Assembly: GCF_016106035.1 (NCBI RefSeq)
Contig: NZ_JADKPZ010000010.1
Location: 28,639-92,638, forward strand
From: Arcobacter vandammei
Lineage (GTDB): Bacteria > Campylobacterota > Campylobacteria > Campylobacterales > Arcobacteraceae
Length of the DNA: 64,000 bases
Reading direction: 5' to 3'
Shown here: piece after piece, positions 17,395 to 26,806 of the stretch
How the letters are laid out: the number at the start of each line of letters is the position of its first letter
How positions within the stretch are numbered: the first letter of the stretch is position 1
Position numbers and translations under genes: made by a program
The notes under the pieces: generated by a model
Seen by the model: the letters and a program-made list of their open reading frames with translations, nothing else
The model's database searches: none
What the model was told of the DNA's origin: nothing

Positions 17395-17760
17395 ATGAAT
17401 AAAATAGAGATAAATGTAGATGATATTGGCGGAAATTTCAAGCTTTTTTGCCCTTTTACAAATGAAAAATTAGATCACGATAGTGGCTCTTTGGAGATTT
17501 TAGAAGGAGCAGGAGAGTATATATTTTCTATGTGTGATGATTGTATGTTTTTTGATGTTGGAAACAATAGTGAAATTGAGAAATATTGGAAAAATAGCCC
17601 TTTAGAAGCTATTACAAAATTTGTAGAAAATCATAAAGATAAAAATATTTTGGTAATTGAAGCAAACTATAAAGATGAAAAATACTATTTTGGTTTCTTA
17701 AATGAAAAAAATATAGAACTAAATTCTAGTGAAATTACAAAAAGATTTATAAAGTCATAA
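17395..17760 (+). CDS. Conserved hypothetical protein with cysteine pairs
   Basis: A 121-residue cytoplasmic protein that I do not recognise. It has no signal or membrane segment. Cysteines occur as LFCPFTNEK near residue 19 and SMCDDCMFFDVG near 47, a spacing that could bind a metal. The C-terminal part is rich in Lys/Glu/Asn. It follows the L,D-transpeptidase gene by 10 nt (ribosome site GGAG), so it is probably cotranscribed with it. Confidence 0.75.
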   Translation: MNKIEINVDDIGGNFKLFCPFTNEKLDHDSGSLEILEGAGEYIFSMCDDCMFFDVGNNSEIEKYWKNSPLEAITKFVENHKDKNILVIEANYKDEKYYFGFLNEKNIELNSSEITKRFIKS

Positions 17761-17819
17761 AAAATAGTAATAGTAAAATTATGGTAATATAAATTATAAA
17801 ATTAAAAAAAGGCAAAAAT

Positions 17820-18707
17820 ATGACAAAATGCGGATATGTTTCAGTTGTTGGTCGTCCAAATGCAGGTAAAAGTTCACTTTTAAACTGGCTTGTTGGTGAG
17901 AAAATAGCAATGGTTTCACACAAAGCAAATGCAACAAGAAAAAGGTCAAATATTATAGTTATGCACGAAGATGACCAAGTTATTTTTGTGGATACTCCAG
18001 GAATTCATGAAACAGAAAAGCTTCTAAACCAATTTATGCTAGAAGAGGCTTTAAGAGCTATGGGAGATTGTGATTTAATACTTTTTTTAGCTCCAGTTAC
18101 AGATAGTTTAAAATATTATGAAGATTTTTTAGAGAAAAATAAGAAAAATACAAAACATATTTTACTTCTTACAAAAATAGATTTTGTAAACAATGATGAG
18201 CTAATGGCAAAGTTACAAGAGTATGAAAAATATAGTCAAAATTACGAAGCTATTATTCCAATTTCTATAAAAAGAGCTACAAAAAAAGCTGATATTTTAG
18301 ATGAGGTTGTAAAATATTTGCCAGAACATCCATATTTGTTTGATCCAGAAATTATGACTACAGAGCATTTAAGAGATATTTACAAAGAGTTTATACGAGA
18401 GTCAATTTTTGAAAATATTAGTGATGAAATTCCTTACGAAACAGATGTAATTGTAAATAAAGTTGAAGAAAAGCCAAATGTTGATGTGATAAAAGCCACA
18501 ATAATTGTACAAAAAGATACTCAAAAAGGTATGATAATAGGGCAAAATGCAACAGCAATCAAAAGAATTGGAAAAGCTGCAAGAATAAAAATAGAGAAAC
18601 TAAGTGGTAAAAAGTGCTATTTGGAACTTTTTGTAAGCATTAAAAAGAATTGGACAAAAAACAAAGATGCCCTAAAATCAATGGGTTATGATATGGAAAT
18701 CCAATAA
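17820..18707 (+). CDS. era: GTPase Era
   Basis: Era is a membrane-associated GTPase that helps mature the 30S subunit by binding the 3' end of 16S rRNA. The 295-residue protein shows G1 GRPNAGKSS, G3 DTPG, G4 TKID and a C-terminal KH domain with VQKDTQKGMIIGQNATAIKRIG. The length matches the family. It lies 59 nt after the preceding gene and 75 nt before the type II-like operon. Confidence 0.97.
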   Translation: MTKCGYVSVVGRPNAGKSSLLNWLVGEKIAMVSHKANATRKRSNIIVMHEDDQVIFVDTPGIHETEKLLNQFMLEEALRAMGDCDLILFLAPVTDSLKYYEDFLEKNKKNTKHILLLTKIDFVNNDELMAKLQEYEKYSQNYEAIIPISIKRATKKADILDEVVKYLPEHPYLFDPEIMTTEHLRDIYKEFIRESIFENISDEIPYETDVIVNKVEEKPNVDVIKATIIVQKDTQKGMIIGQNATAIKRIGKAARIKIEKLSGKKCYLELFVSIKKNWTKNKDALKSMGYDMEIQ

Positions 18708-18782
18708 TATAATTTTATATATTATTTTAAGCTAATATTTTATAAACTCATTTTTAAATAATTTTTTAAAAATGAGTCTAAA

Positions 18783-19646
18783 ATGGGTAAATTTTATAGT
18801 TTAGAAAATATCGAAATTATCGACATTGAAGCTAGTGAAGAGATAGAAAAGAAAAACTTAAAAAGTTTTATTTCTACCTTTTTTGAACTCAAAAATATAA
18901 ATCTTTCCTCAAACTCAAAAATTGTTTTAAACTATATAAAAGAGCTAAAAATCTATCAAATTCTTTTAATAAAAGAGAAATTTAATAATTTAGAAATAGA
19001 GTTATTTTATAAATTATTAGAAAATAATGAAAAAGAGTTTATCTCTTTTATTTATGAAAAATATTTCTTAATTTTTAAAAATAACAAAATCTACTATATT
19101 CAAAATATTGATGAAAATATAGACAATCGTGAGCTTTTAAGCTATCTAAACAAAAATTTTAAAATTACTTTTGATACTTTTATAACAATTAACAAAGATG
19201 AACTTTATAAAAATGAGATTGTAAAAAAGACTAATATTAAATTTTTTGACATAAAAAAGGATTATTCATTTTACTTTTTTCTTTTATATATGTTTTGTTT
19301 AGCTTTTTTTTGTTTACTTTTTTTTATGCAAGAAAATTATAAAAGCCAAGAAAGTTATGAAAAAGAAAATAATCTTGATATTAAAATTTTAGAAAATGCA
19401 TATAAATTTGATAGTTTTGAACAATGGCTAAAAAAAATATTTTATAAACTAGAGCAAGAAAATCTTAAAGTAGAAAAATTTTCTTTTATTGAAGATATAT
19501 TAAATCTTGAAATATCTTCTTCAAATAAAGATGATATTTATAAATTTTTGGAAGATAAGGATTTTGTTTTTTTATCTTCAAAGATTGATTTTATTGAGAA
19601 TAAAAATATTTATAAGGCAAAAATAGATGTTCAAATATATAAATGA
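18783..19646 (+). CDS. Inner-membrane component of type II/IV-pilus-like system (PilM/PilN-like)
   Basis: A 287-residue protein with one membrane segment at about 161-180 (FYFFLLYMFCLAFFCLLFF). The N-terminal 155 residues are cytoplasmic; about 105 follow on the other side and end in a beta-rich segment ending YKAKIDVQIYK. This one-pass layout, just before a PilO/PilP-like gene and GspE/GspF genes, suggests the PilM-PilN (GspL-like) scaffold role. Similarity is positional rather than by motif. In Campylobacter the comparable cts genes serve DNA uptake. It overlaps the next gene by 20 nt. Confidence 0.55.
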   Translation: MGKFYSLENIEIIDIEASEEIEKKNLKSFISTFFELKNINLSSNSKIVLNYIKELKIYQILLIKEKFNNLEIELFYKLLENNEKEFISFIYEKYFLIFKNNKIYYIQNIDENIDNRELLSYLNKNFKITFDTFITINKDELYKNEIVKKTNIKFFDIKKDYSFYFFLLYMFCLAFFCLLFFMQENYKSQESYEKENNLDIKILENAYKFDSFEQWLKKIFYKLEQENLKVEKFSFIEDILNLEISSSNKDDIYKFLEDKDFVFLSSKIDFIENKNIYKAKIDVQIYK

Positions 19647-20358
19647 TAAGTTTGTAAATAGCTCAAAAAAGACAAAAATAGAGCTTTATCTTTTGCCAAT
19701 TTTACTATTTTTGAGTGTTTATATATTTTTAGAAAATAGTAAAAATAGTGAAGATTCTATAAAGGCAAAATTTGAATCTAATATACTTGAAAATAAAAAA
19801 ATGTCAGAAAATATCCTTGAAATATCTTTAAAATTGGAAATTATTGCAAAAGAGAATGAGATATTTATAAGAAAGAGTGAAAAAAAAGATGAAGAGATTT
19901 TTCTTGAATTTAGTGGAAGCTTGAATAATATTTTCCTATTTTTAGAAAATATTGAGAAGTTAAATAATTTTAGCAGAATTAAAAAGATGATTTTTAAAAA
20001 AGAAGAGGATAAAAATATTGTCTATTTAAATATAGATTTTAGAAATTTTTATATAAAAAAGTTTGAAGATAATGAAAAAATAATATTAAAAGAAGATATA
20101 AAAGAGATAGGAGAAATAGATAATAATGAATATAAGGAAGATGAAAAAGAGATTATTGAGTATGAAATTATAAATTTTGAGATAAATGCAATAGTTTCAG
20201 ATTTTGCCTTTATAAATGGAGTTTGGCTTAAAAAAAATGATGAGATAAATGGTTTTAAACTAATAAAAATTTTTAAAGATTATGTTATTTTGAAAAACGA
20301 AAATGAAGAGATAAAATTGGAGCTATCGTATGCAAAATATCCTAAAAAGTTTGATTAA
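19627..20358 (+). CDS. PilO/PilP-like inner-membrane assembly protein
   Basis: A 243-residue protein with one N-terminal membrane segment (about 21-37, YLLPILLFLSVYIFL), then a coiled-coil region (38-75) and a small alpha/beta region as in PilO. The C-terminal 60 residues (VSDFAFINGVWLKKNDEINGFKLIKI, followed by ILKNENEEIKLEL) resemble the PilP/GspC homology domain, which contacts the secretin. PilO-type and PilP-type parts would then be fused in one chain. Overlaps on both sides (20 and 29 nt) indicate tight coupling. Confidence 0.6.
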   Translation: MFKYINDKFVNSSKKTKIELYLLPILLFLSVYIFLENSKNSEDSIKAKFESNILENKKMSENILEISLKLEIIAKENEIFIRKSEKKDEEIFLEFSGSLNNIFLFLENIEKLNNFSRIKKMIFKKEEDKNIVYLNIDFRNFYIKKFEDNEKIILKEDIKEIGEIDNNEYKEDEKEIIEYEIINFEINAIVSDFAFINGVWLKKNDEINGFKLIKIFKDYVILKNENEEIKLELSYAKYPKKFD

Positions 20359-21688
20359 TTATTCACTGTTTGAGAAGTATGAAAAAGATTATTTTATAAA
20401 AAATAAAATAATTCCTATTTTTGAAGACAATATAATTCTAAAAGTTGCTGTTTGTAAAAACTCAAATTTGGAAAATATAAAAAATAATTTTACAAAAATT
20501 TTAAGTTTTATTGAAGTTGATGAGATGGATATTCTATTTTTACTTTCAAATTTGGATTTTAAAATAGAGCTTTTTTCTATCTTACAAAAGTTAAATAGTA
20601 GTAGTTCAGATAGCTATATAAAGGAGTTCTTAGAAAAAATCTTATTTTTTGCAATAGAAAAAAGAGCTAGTGATATTCATATTGAAAAGTTTGAAAATAG
20701 GGCATTGTTTAAATTTAGAGTTGATGGAAAATTAAAGATATTTTTTGTTTTGGATTTTCTGTTTTTTACACAAATTTCATCATATTTGAAACTTCTTTCA
20801 AATTTGGATATTACTCAAGTAAGGCTTCCTATGGATGGAAGATTTTCGCTAACTTTAATGGATAAAAAATATGATTTTAGATTCTCTTCAATGCCAACAA
20901 TTGAAGCTGAATCCTTGGTTTTAAGGGTTTTGGATACAAAAAATATAGATAAAAATCTACAAACTTTAGGTTTAAGCAAAAATATCTATGAGTTTTTATT
21001 AGAAAATTTGCAATTGAGTTCAGGATTAGTGCTAATTAGTGGACCAACAGGAAGCGGAAAAACTACCACTTTGTATTCAATTTTAAAAGAGTTAAATAGT
21101 GAAGATAAGAAGATAATAACTATTGAAGATCCAGTTGAGTATAAAATATCTTCAATAAACCAAATTCCAGTAAACAGCAAAGTTGGACTTAGTTTTGAAC
21201 TTGCATTAAAAAATATTTTAAGACAAGATCCAGATATTATTTTTATTGGTGAAATTAGAGATAAATTTTCACTAGATATTGCTCTTCAAGCTTCATTAAC
21301 TGGGCATTTAGTACTTGCAAGTATTCATGCTTCAAGCTCTTTGGAGACGATTACTAGATTGCTGGATTTAAAAGCCGATCCTTTTTTAATAGCAACAAGT
21401 TTAAAACTAGTAATGGCTCAAAGATTGGTTTTAAATTATTGTACAAAGTGTGATTTTAAAGGTTGTGAACTTTGTAATTTTACAAAATTTTATGAAAGAA
21501 GTTCAATTGCAGAAATTTTAAAAGTAGATGATGAAATATCTAGTTTGATAGCTCAAAAATCTACTAAACAAGAGTTTGAAAAGTATCTAAAAAGCATAAA
21601 TTTTAAAACCTTAAAAGATAATGGATTAGAAAAGGTAGAAGAAAAAATAACTTCTATTGAAGAGGTTTTAAAAGTTGTAAATATATGA
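20330..21688 (+). CDS. gspE: GspE/PilB-type secretion ATPase (CtsE-like)
   Basis: A 452-residue hexameric ATPase powering pseudopilus or pilus assembly. Seen: the N2 domain with ASDIHIEKFENRALFKFRVDG, Walker A GPTGSGKTTT at 238-247, the Asp box ITIEDPVEY, Walker B ILRQDPDIIFIGEIRD at about 296-311, the His box TGHLVLASIHASS, and a zinc site with cysteine pairs CTKCDFKGCELC. It is smaller than typical PilB because the N1 domain is short. It sits between the PilO/P-like and GspF genes. By analogy with Campylobacter ctsE it may serve natural transformation. Confidence 0.88.
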   Translation: MQNILKSLINYSLFEKYEKDYFIKNKIIPIFEDNIILKVAVCKNSNLENIKNNFTKILSFIEVDEMDILFLLSNLDFKIELFSILQKLNSSSSDSYIKEFLEKILFFAIEKRASDIHIEKFENRALFKFRVDGKLKIFFVLDFLFFTQISSYLKLLSNLDITQVRLPMDGRFSLTLMDKKYDFRFSSMPTIEAESLVLRVLDTKNIDKNLQTLGLSKNIYEFLLENLQLSSGLVLISGPTGSGKTTTLYSILKELNSEDKKIITIEDPVEYKISSINQIPVNSKVGLSFELALKNILRQDPDIIFIGEIRDKFSLDIALQASLTGHLVLASIHASSSLETITRLLDLKADPFLIATSLKLVMAQRLVLNYCTKCDFKGCELCNFTKFYERSSIAEILKVDDEISSLIAQKSTKQEFEKYLKSINFKTLKDNGLEKVEEKITSIEEVLKVVNI

Positions 21689-22872
21689 AAAAATATAAAA
21701 TAATTTATCAAGAAAATCAGAAAATAAATGAGCTTATTTTAGAAACAGATAATATAAATAGTTCTAAAAAACCAAAAAATATCCTAAAAATTGTTGAATT
21801 AAAAAAGGATTTGGAGTTTTCATTTTTTAAAAGAAGAAAAATTGATAATAAAAGTTTAAATCTTATTTTTTATGAGCTAAATTTAATGCTAAATTCAAAT
21901 ATAAATATAGCAGATGCTATTGATATTTTAATCAAAAATAAAAAAGATAAGAATATCTTACTATTTTTATCTAGCTTAAAGAATAGTTTTATAGAACAAA
22001 ATAGTTCAAAAAATAATTTTGACTCTTTTAGTATAAATCCTTTATTTAAACAGTTTTCAAAAATACTTTTTGAAGGAGGTGATATTTCTTTAAATATTTC
22101 TGCAATTTCAAAACTTTTAAGAGAAATAGAAGATATTAAGAAGGCATTTTATAAGGCAATTTCATATCCAATATTCTTATTAATAAGTTTTATTTTATCT
22201 TTGTTTTCAATATTTATTTTTGTAGTTCCAAATTTTAAAACAATTTTTATGCAAAGCCAAACAAAACTTCCCTTTGCCACAGAAATTTTGCTTAAAGTTG
22301 AGTATATTTTTACAAATTATTATCTTTTTATTGCTCTTTCTTTTTTATTTATTCCTCTATTTTTTTATATTTTTTATAAAAATAGTGATAAATTTCAATA
22401 TTTTCTTGATAAAATTTTTATAAATAATATTTTTATAATAAAAGATATAATCTTAAGTTTGGAGTTGTATAAGTTTTTTTTGCTTATAGAAATAATGCAA
22501 AAATCACAATTTGAATTCCATAAATGCTTTAAAAGTGCAAAGGTTTTATTGAAAAACAAATATCTATTAGATAGAATAGCTATTATTGATAATTTTTTAG
22601 AAAATGGAAAATCTATAAATATCTCTTTTTGCGAATCAAAAATATTTGACGATATAGTTTTAAATCTAATAAACACAGGAGAAGTTTCAAACTCTTTACC
22701 TTTGGTTATTGGTGAAATTAAAATGATTTACAAAAGTAGATTTAATGATAAAATAAATTTTCTAATATCACTAATACAACCTCTGTTTCTCGTATTTATT
22801 ATGCTATTAATACTTTGGATAGTAATAGCAATTTTTGTTCCAATTTGGGATATGGGAAATATTATAAAATAG
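21685..22872 (+). CDS. gspF: GspF/PilC-type inner-membrane platform protein (CtsF-like)
   Basis: A 395-residue polytopic protein with the GspF architecture: two cytoplasmic helical repeats, membrane segments at about 160-182, 208-232 and 368-392, and conserved blocks FYELNLMLNSNINIADAI and FEGGDISLNISAISKLL. A second repeat block appears as VLNLINTGEVSNSLPLVIGEI. It starts with an ATGA overlap with the ATPase gene. No prepilin or secretin genes are in this window, so the machine is completed elsewhere. Confidence 0.85.
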   Translation: MKKYKIIYQENQKINELILETDNINSSKKPKNILKIVELKKDLEFSFFKRRKIDNKSLNLIFYELNLMLNSNINIADAIDILIKNKKDKNILLFLSSLKNSFIEQNSSKNNFDSFSINPLFKQFSKILFEGGDISLNISAISKLLREIEDIKKAFYKAISYPIFLLISFILSLFSIFIFVVPNFKTIFMQSQTKLPFATEILLKVEYIFTNYYLFIALSFLFIPLFFYIFYKNSDKFQYFLDKIFINNIFIIKDIILSLELYKFFLLIEIMQKSQFEFHKCFKSAKVLLKNKYLLDRIAIIDNFLENGKSINISFCESKIFDDIVLNLINTGEVSNSLPLVIGEIKMIYKSRFNDKINFLISLIQPLFLVFIMLLILWIVIAIFVPIWDMGNIIK

Positions 22873-22887
22873 TTTAAAGGAGTAAGT

Positions 22888-23838
22888 TTGATTAGTTGCT
22901 ATGTAAAAAAAGGGAATAGACTTACTGTTATGGAAGGTGTTGAGTATCTAAAGGATATTGAAGATAGAAAAAGTGTTATTTGGGTTGATATGCTTTTTCC
23001 TACAAATGATGAAGTAAAAGCTATTGAAGCTATTTTTGATATAGAGTTTCCAACAAAGCAAGAGAGTGAAGAGATTGAGCTAAGTTCGAGATATTGGGAA
23101 GAAGCAAATAGAATTGAAATAAATAGTTATTTCTTAATAAATGACAATAAAGACCCTGTAAATGAGACAGTTTCTTTTATTTTGCAAGGTGATTTATTAA
23201 TTTCAATTAGATATAAAAAACTAGCGAGTTTTAATACATCTATTAAAAAATTGTTGGCAACTCCAAGAGAGTATAAAACTGGTTATTCTATTTTTTCTCA
23301 AATTATTGATATAAGAATTGATGCAGATGCTGATATTATCGAAAATTTAGGAAGAGATATAGCAGCTATTAGAAAACAAGCTTTTGATGATGATGTTGAT
23401 AATGAAGATTTGTTAGAAAAAATGTCTATTTTTGAAAACTTAAATATGAAAATAAGAGAAAATCTTACAGATAAACAAAGAATATTAAACTCTTTGCTAA
23501 AATCTCAAAGAGTAACAGACGATAAGAGCGAACTTCCTATTATGTTAAAAGATATTAGGTCTTTGATTGATCATACAAATTTTAATTTTGAAAGACTTGA
23601 TTACTTGCAAAATATCTTTGTTGGGCTTTTAAGTGTGGAGCAAAATAAGGTTATTAAAATTTTTACAATTGTAAATGTTATTTTCCTTCCACCAACATTG
23701 GTTGCTAGTATTTATGGGATGAACTTCCATATGATGCCAGAACTTGATTGGCAATATGGATATTTGTTTTCAATTGGTGTTATGATTTTATCTGCTATTA
23801 CACCTTTGGTTATTTTTAGAAAAAAAGGTTGGATATAA
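22888..23838 (+). CDS. corA: CorA-family divalent cation transporter
   Basis: A 316-residue CorA protein: a large cytoplasmic N-terminal domain, a long stalk helix, then two C-terminal membrane segments with the selectivity motif Y-G-M-N in VASIYGMNFHMMPELDWQYG. It transports Mg2+ (or Co2+/Ni2+). TTG at 22888 follows AAAGGAG. It lies 15 nt after gspF and may be read from that operon, with no functional link. Confidence 0.95.
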   Translation: MISCYVKKGNRLTVMEGVEYLKDIEDRKSVIWVDMLFPTNDEVKAIEAIFDIEFPTKQESEEIELSSRYWEEANRIEINSYFLINDNKDPVNETVSFILQGDLLISIRYKKLASFNTSIKKLLATPREYKTGYSIFSQIIDIRIDADADIIENLGRDIAAIRKQAFDDDVDNEDLLEKMSIFENLNMKIRENLTDKQRILNSLLKSQRVTDDKSELPIMLKDIRSLIDHTNFNFERLDYLQNIFVGLLSVEQNKVIKIFTIVNVIFLPPTLVASIYGMNFHMMPELDWQYGYLFSIGVMILSAITPLVIFRKKGWI

Positions 23839-23896
23839 AATATTAAATAAGATTTTATTTTTTAGAATACTAAATTATAGAAATCTTAATAAAAAA

Positions 23897-23920
23897 GGCT
23901 GAGAATAAATTCTTAGTTCC
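23897..23920 (+). repeat. Short palindromic repeat, copy 3
   Basis: Identical over 23 bases to copy 1 at 13202-13224 (opposite strand) and near-identical to copy 2. The stem is CTGAGAAT/ATTCTTAG with one G-T pair. It lies between corA and folE, ending 20 nt before the folE start and immediately before its ribosome site. Confidence 0.75.
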
Positions 23921-23940
23921 AAAAAAAGGAGTTATACATT

Positions 23941-24513
23941 ATGAATAAAGAGTTAGAGTTTGAAAATTCAATAAAGAATATTTTAGAATATATAGGTGAA
24001 GATACACAAAGAGAAGGGCTTTTGGATACTCCAAAAAGAGTTAGAAAAGCTTTTGATTTTATGTGTAGTGGATATAATCAATGCCCAAAAGAGATAATAC
24101 AAAAAGCACTATTTACTTCAACAAATGATGAAATGGTTGTTGTAAAAGATATAGAGTTTTACTCTTTTTGTGAGCATCATATGCTGCCAATAATTGGAAA
24201 AGCACATGTTGCTTATATTCCAAATGGAAAAGTTGTTGGTTTGTCAAAAATTCCTAGAGTTGTAGATGTATTTGCAAGAAGATTACAAATTCAAGAGCAA
24301 ATGACAGAGCAAATTTGTGATGCTTTAAATGAACACTTAAAACCAAAAGGTGTTGCTGTTATAGTTGATGCAAGGCATATGTGTATGGAAATGAGGGGAG
24401 TTGAGAAAATTTGTTCTACAACTATTACTTCATCTTTAAGAGGATTATTTAAAAGTGATAAAAAAACTAAAGATGAGTTTTTATCTATAGTTTCTGCATC
24501 TTTTCAAAAATAA
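23941..24513 (+). CDS. folE: GTP cyclohydrolase I
   Basis: FolE converts GTP to 7,8-dihydroneopterin triphosphate, the first step of folate synthesis. The 190-residue protein has zinc ligands in [20 protein letters not shown] and the second Cys in [13 protein letters not shown], with the active-site [17 protein letters not shown] segment. The length is normal. It sits 20 nt behind a short palindromic repeat; a convergent terminator follows. Confidence 0.97.
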   Translation: MNKELEFENSIKNILEYIGEDTQREGLLDTPKRVRKAFDFMCSGYNQCPKEIIQKALFTSTNDEMVVVKDIEFYSFCEHHMLPIIGKAHVAYIPNGKVVGLSKIPRVVDVFARRLQIQEQMTEQICDALNEHLKPKGVAVIVDARHMCMEMRGVEKICSTTITSSLRGLFKSDKKTKDEFLSIVSASFQK

Positions 24514-24517
24514 ATTA

Positions 24518-24552
24518 TTTGTAAAATAGGAATTATTTCTCTATTTTACAAA
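24518..24552. terminator. Bidirectional terminator between folE and the csd3-like gene
   Basis: TTTGTAAAATAG at 24518-24529 pairs with CTATTTTACAAA at 24541-24552 (12 bp) around an 11-nt loop. It covers the last codons of the minus-strand peptidase gene and lies 4 nt after the folE stop. The stem is AT-rich, so its strength is uncertain. Confidence 0.6.
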
Positions 24553-25736
24553 ATATTAATCTCACTTCTATCTTTTGTTCTTTCAAACTTATTTGGTATA
24601 GTTCTATTTTCATTTGCTATTTCTTTTTCAAATCTTTTAATCAAATTTTGAGTATTTGCCAAAAATGAAGCTCTCTCTTTTGCTTCAAGACCATCTTTTT
24701 GAGGTTTTTTGATAACATTTAAAGGATCAATAGCAACTCCATTTTTATACATACCTAGATGTAAATGAGGACCAGAACTAAGACCTGTTGAACCAACATA
24801 ACCTATATGTTCCCCTTTTTTGATGGATTTACCCTTTGATATACCTTTTGCAAATCCATTTTGATGTGCATATAGTGTTTTATATCCATTTTGGTGATTT
24901 ATAATTATTGTTTTTCCATAACCACCTTGAGTTCCTACAAATTCAATTTTTCCATCACCAGCAGCATAGATATTTCTTCCTGTTGGTGCTGCTAAGTCTG
25001 TTCCTAAGTGTGCTCTATATCTTTTTAAAACAGGGTGGTATCTTTTGTTTGTAAAAGCACTAGAAATTCTTGTATATGCTAAAGGAATTTGGAAAAAGAA
25101 AGTTTGAGTAAAACCTATACCCTTTTCATCATAAAATTTATCATCTTTTAAGTTCTTAAATCTGTAATAAGGTTTTTTATTTATTTGTACCATTGCAGAG
25201 TTAATTTCAGGCATTCCAAAAGGTTTTCCTAAATACGATTTTTGAGTATATTGAATCGCTATAAAATCGCCTTTTTGCATTTTCCTAAAATTTGCATCAC
25301 TATTTTTAAAAAGAGATTGAACAATTGCTGATAAAGTATTATTTCCTGTTGTTTTTAAAATATCATTTGATATTGATTCATTTATCTCTATAGCAACAAG
25401 CTCAGAATTTTCAATATAATCAATTGGAAGAGTTTGAAATTTATAATTATTTGAGCTATCTTTATAGATATGTAATTGAATATCAGTAGATACAGGAATT
25501 AAAACTTGATTTAAACTTCCATCATCATCCGTGTATAAGTAATATGTATTTTCAGCTTGAATCTCACTACAAAGCTCTTTATCCTCTTTTTCAAGTTCAT
25601 AATATAAACTCAAAGGAACTTTAAATCTCTCTAGAAATGTTAAGAAAGTTTCTCCTCTTGACCAATTAAGCTCTTCAATTTGAGCAGAAAATAGTATGTT
25701 AATAAATAAAATAGTGCATATAATAATTTTTTTCAT
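24546..25736 (-). CDS. csd3: M23 peptidoglycan peptidase, Csd3/Pgp3-like
   Basis: A 396-residue exported protein (signal MKKIIICTILFINILFSA). Two N-terminal domains precede a LytM domain at about 225-355. Zinc ligands H243 and D247 (AHLGTDLAAP) and H326 (GPHLHLG), plus H291 (YAHQNGF), are present. Length and layout match Csd3 of Helicobacter pylori and Pgp3 of Campylobacter, which trim crosslinks and pentapeptides to give helical cell shape. The divergent neighbour is a Csd6/Pgp2-like enzyme, which strengthens the assignment. Confidence 0.85.
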   Translation of the reverse strand: MKKIIICTILFINILFSAQIEELNWSRGETFLTFLERFKVPLSLYYELEKEDKELCSEIQAENTYYLYTDDDGSLNQVLIPVSTDIQLHIYKDSSNNYKFQTLPIDYIENSELVAIEINESISNDILKTTGNNTLSAIVQSLFKNSDANFRKMQKGDFIAIQYTQKSYLGKPFGMPEINSAMVQINKKPYYRFKNLKDDKFYDEKGIGFTQTFFFQIPLAYTRISSAFTNKRYHPVLKRYRAHLGTDLAAPTGRNIYAAGDGKIEFVGTQGGYGKTIIINHQNGYKTLYAHQNGFAKGISKGKSIKKGEHIGYVGSTGLSSGPHLHLGMYKNGVAIDPLNVIKKPQKDGLEAKERASFLANTQNLIKRFEKEIANENRTIPNKFERTKDRSEINIL

Positions 25737-25803
25737 AATTTATCTCTTTGTTTTATCAAAAAATTAGGGTATTGATTATACAATTCCACAACTTAAAGAA
25801 CAA

Positions 25804-26775
25804 ATGGAGAAGGAATTGTTAAAGATTGTCATTTTTTTATTTATCGCACTTAGCTTAAATGCCAAAGACTTGATGGATATTTATAGAGCAGAAGGTATTA
25901 AATCTGTAGAGCAAGAGCTTGAAAGAAATTTAAGAGATATAAATTTTTGGAGACAATATTTAAATAATAAAAATGTTGATTATGGATATTATGAATATAA
26001 TAAGTATGTAATTGTTGCTCAAAAAAATGGGAAAGAATTAAGTTTATTTGAAAAAACAGAGGATAACTATAAATTAATCTCTAAAGAAAATATGATTATT
26101 GGTGAAAATAGTGGAGATAAATTTTTAGAAGGTGATAAAAAAACTCCAGAAGGTGCTTATGATTTAGTTCAAAAAAGAACAGGATTAGATCAGTTTTATG
26201 GACCATTTGCACTTGTAACTTCATATCCAAACACTTTTGATCAAAGTTTAAATAAAAAAGGTCACGGAATTTGGATTCATGGTATGCCTTTAAATGGAGA
26301 TAGAGAAAATTTCACTCAAGGTTGTTTAGCTTTAGATAATGAAAAGCTAAAGTCATTAGATAAAAATATAAATCTTAAAAAAACAGTTTTAATCACAAGT
26401 CATAATGAGCTTCAAAAAGCAAAAAAGGATGATATAGCATTAATTCTTAGCTCTATTTATAAATGGAAAGATGCTTGGAAATATTCAAATATAAATGAAT
26501 ATTTATCTTTTTATTCAAAAGAGTTTAAAAGAGCAGATAAAAGTGATTTTAGCACATTCTCAAATCAAAAAAGACAAGTATTTGCAAAAAATGAGAATAA
26601 AACTATAAATTTATTTAATATAGATATTTCTCCATATCCAAATTCGCTTGGTAAAACAATGTATAGAGCTATTATGGATGAAGAGTATGTAAGTCCTAGT
26701 GTTCAATTTTACGGAAAAAAAGAACTCTTTATAGAAATAGCAAATAACAAAGTACAAATTTTAACTGAAGATTAA
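25804..26775 (+). CDS. csd6: L,D-carboxypeptidase, Csd6/Pgp2-like (YkuD plus NTF2-like)
   Basis: A 323-residue exported protein. The YkuD domain (about 65-200) has H159 in GIWIHGMPLNGD and catalytic C174 in TQGCLALD. The C-terminal 110 residues form an NTF2-like domain (YKWKDAWKYSNINEYLSFYS). This two-domain layout and length are those of Csd6 and Pgp2, which cut tetrapeptides to tripeptides and set cell curvature. ATG 25804 is listed; the in-frame TTG at 25816 has a better placed GGAGA and would start directly at the signal peptide LLKIVIFLFIALSLNA. It is divergent from the csd3-like gene. Confidence 0.88.
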   Translation: MEKELLKIVIFLFIALSLNAKDLMDIYRAEGIKSVEQELERNLRDINFWRQYLNNKNVDYGYYEYNKYVIVAQKNGKELSLFEKTEDNYKLISKENMIIGENSGDKFLEGDKKTPEGAYDLVQKRTGLDQFYGPFALVTSYPNTFDQSLNKKGHGIWIHGMPLNGDRENFTQGCLALDNEKLKSLDKNINLKKTVLITSHNELQKAKKDDIALILSSIYKWKDAWKYSNINEYLSFYSKEFKRADKSDFSTFSNQKRQVFAKNENKTINLFNIDISPYPNSLGKTMYRAIMDEEYVSPSVQFYGKKELFIEIANNKVQILTED

Positions 26776-26806
26776 AAACTTTTTCAACACTTTTTAGATA
26801 CAATCG

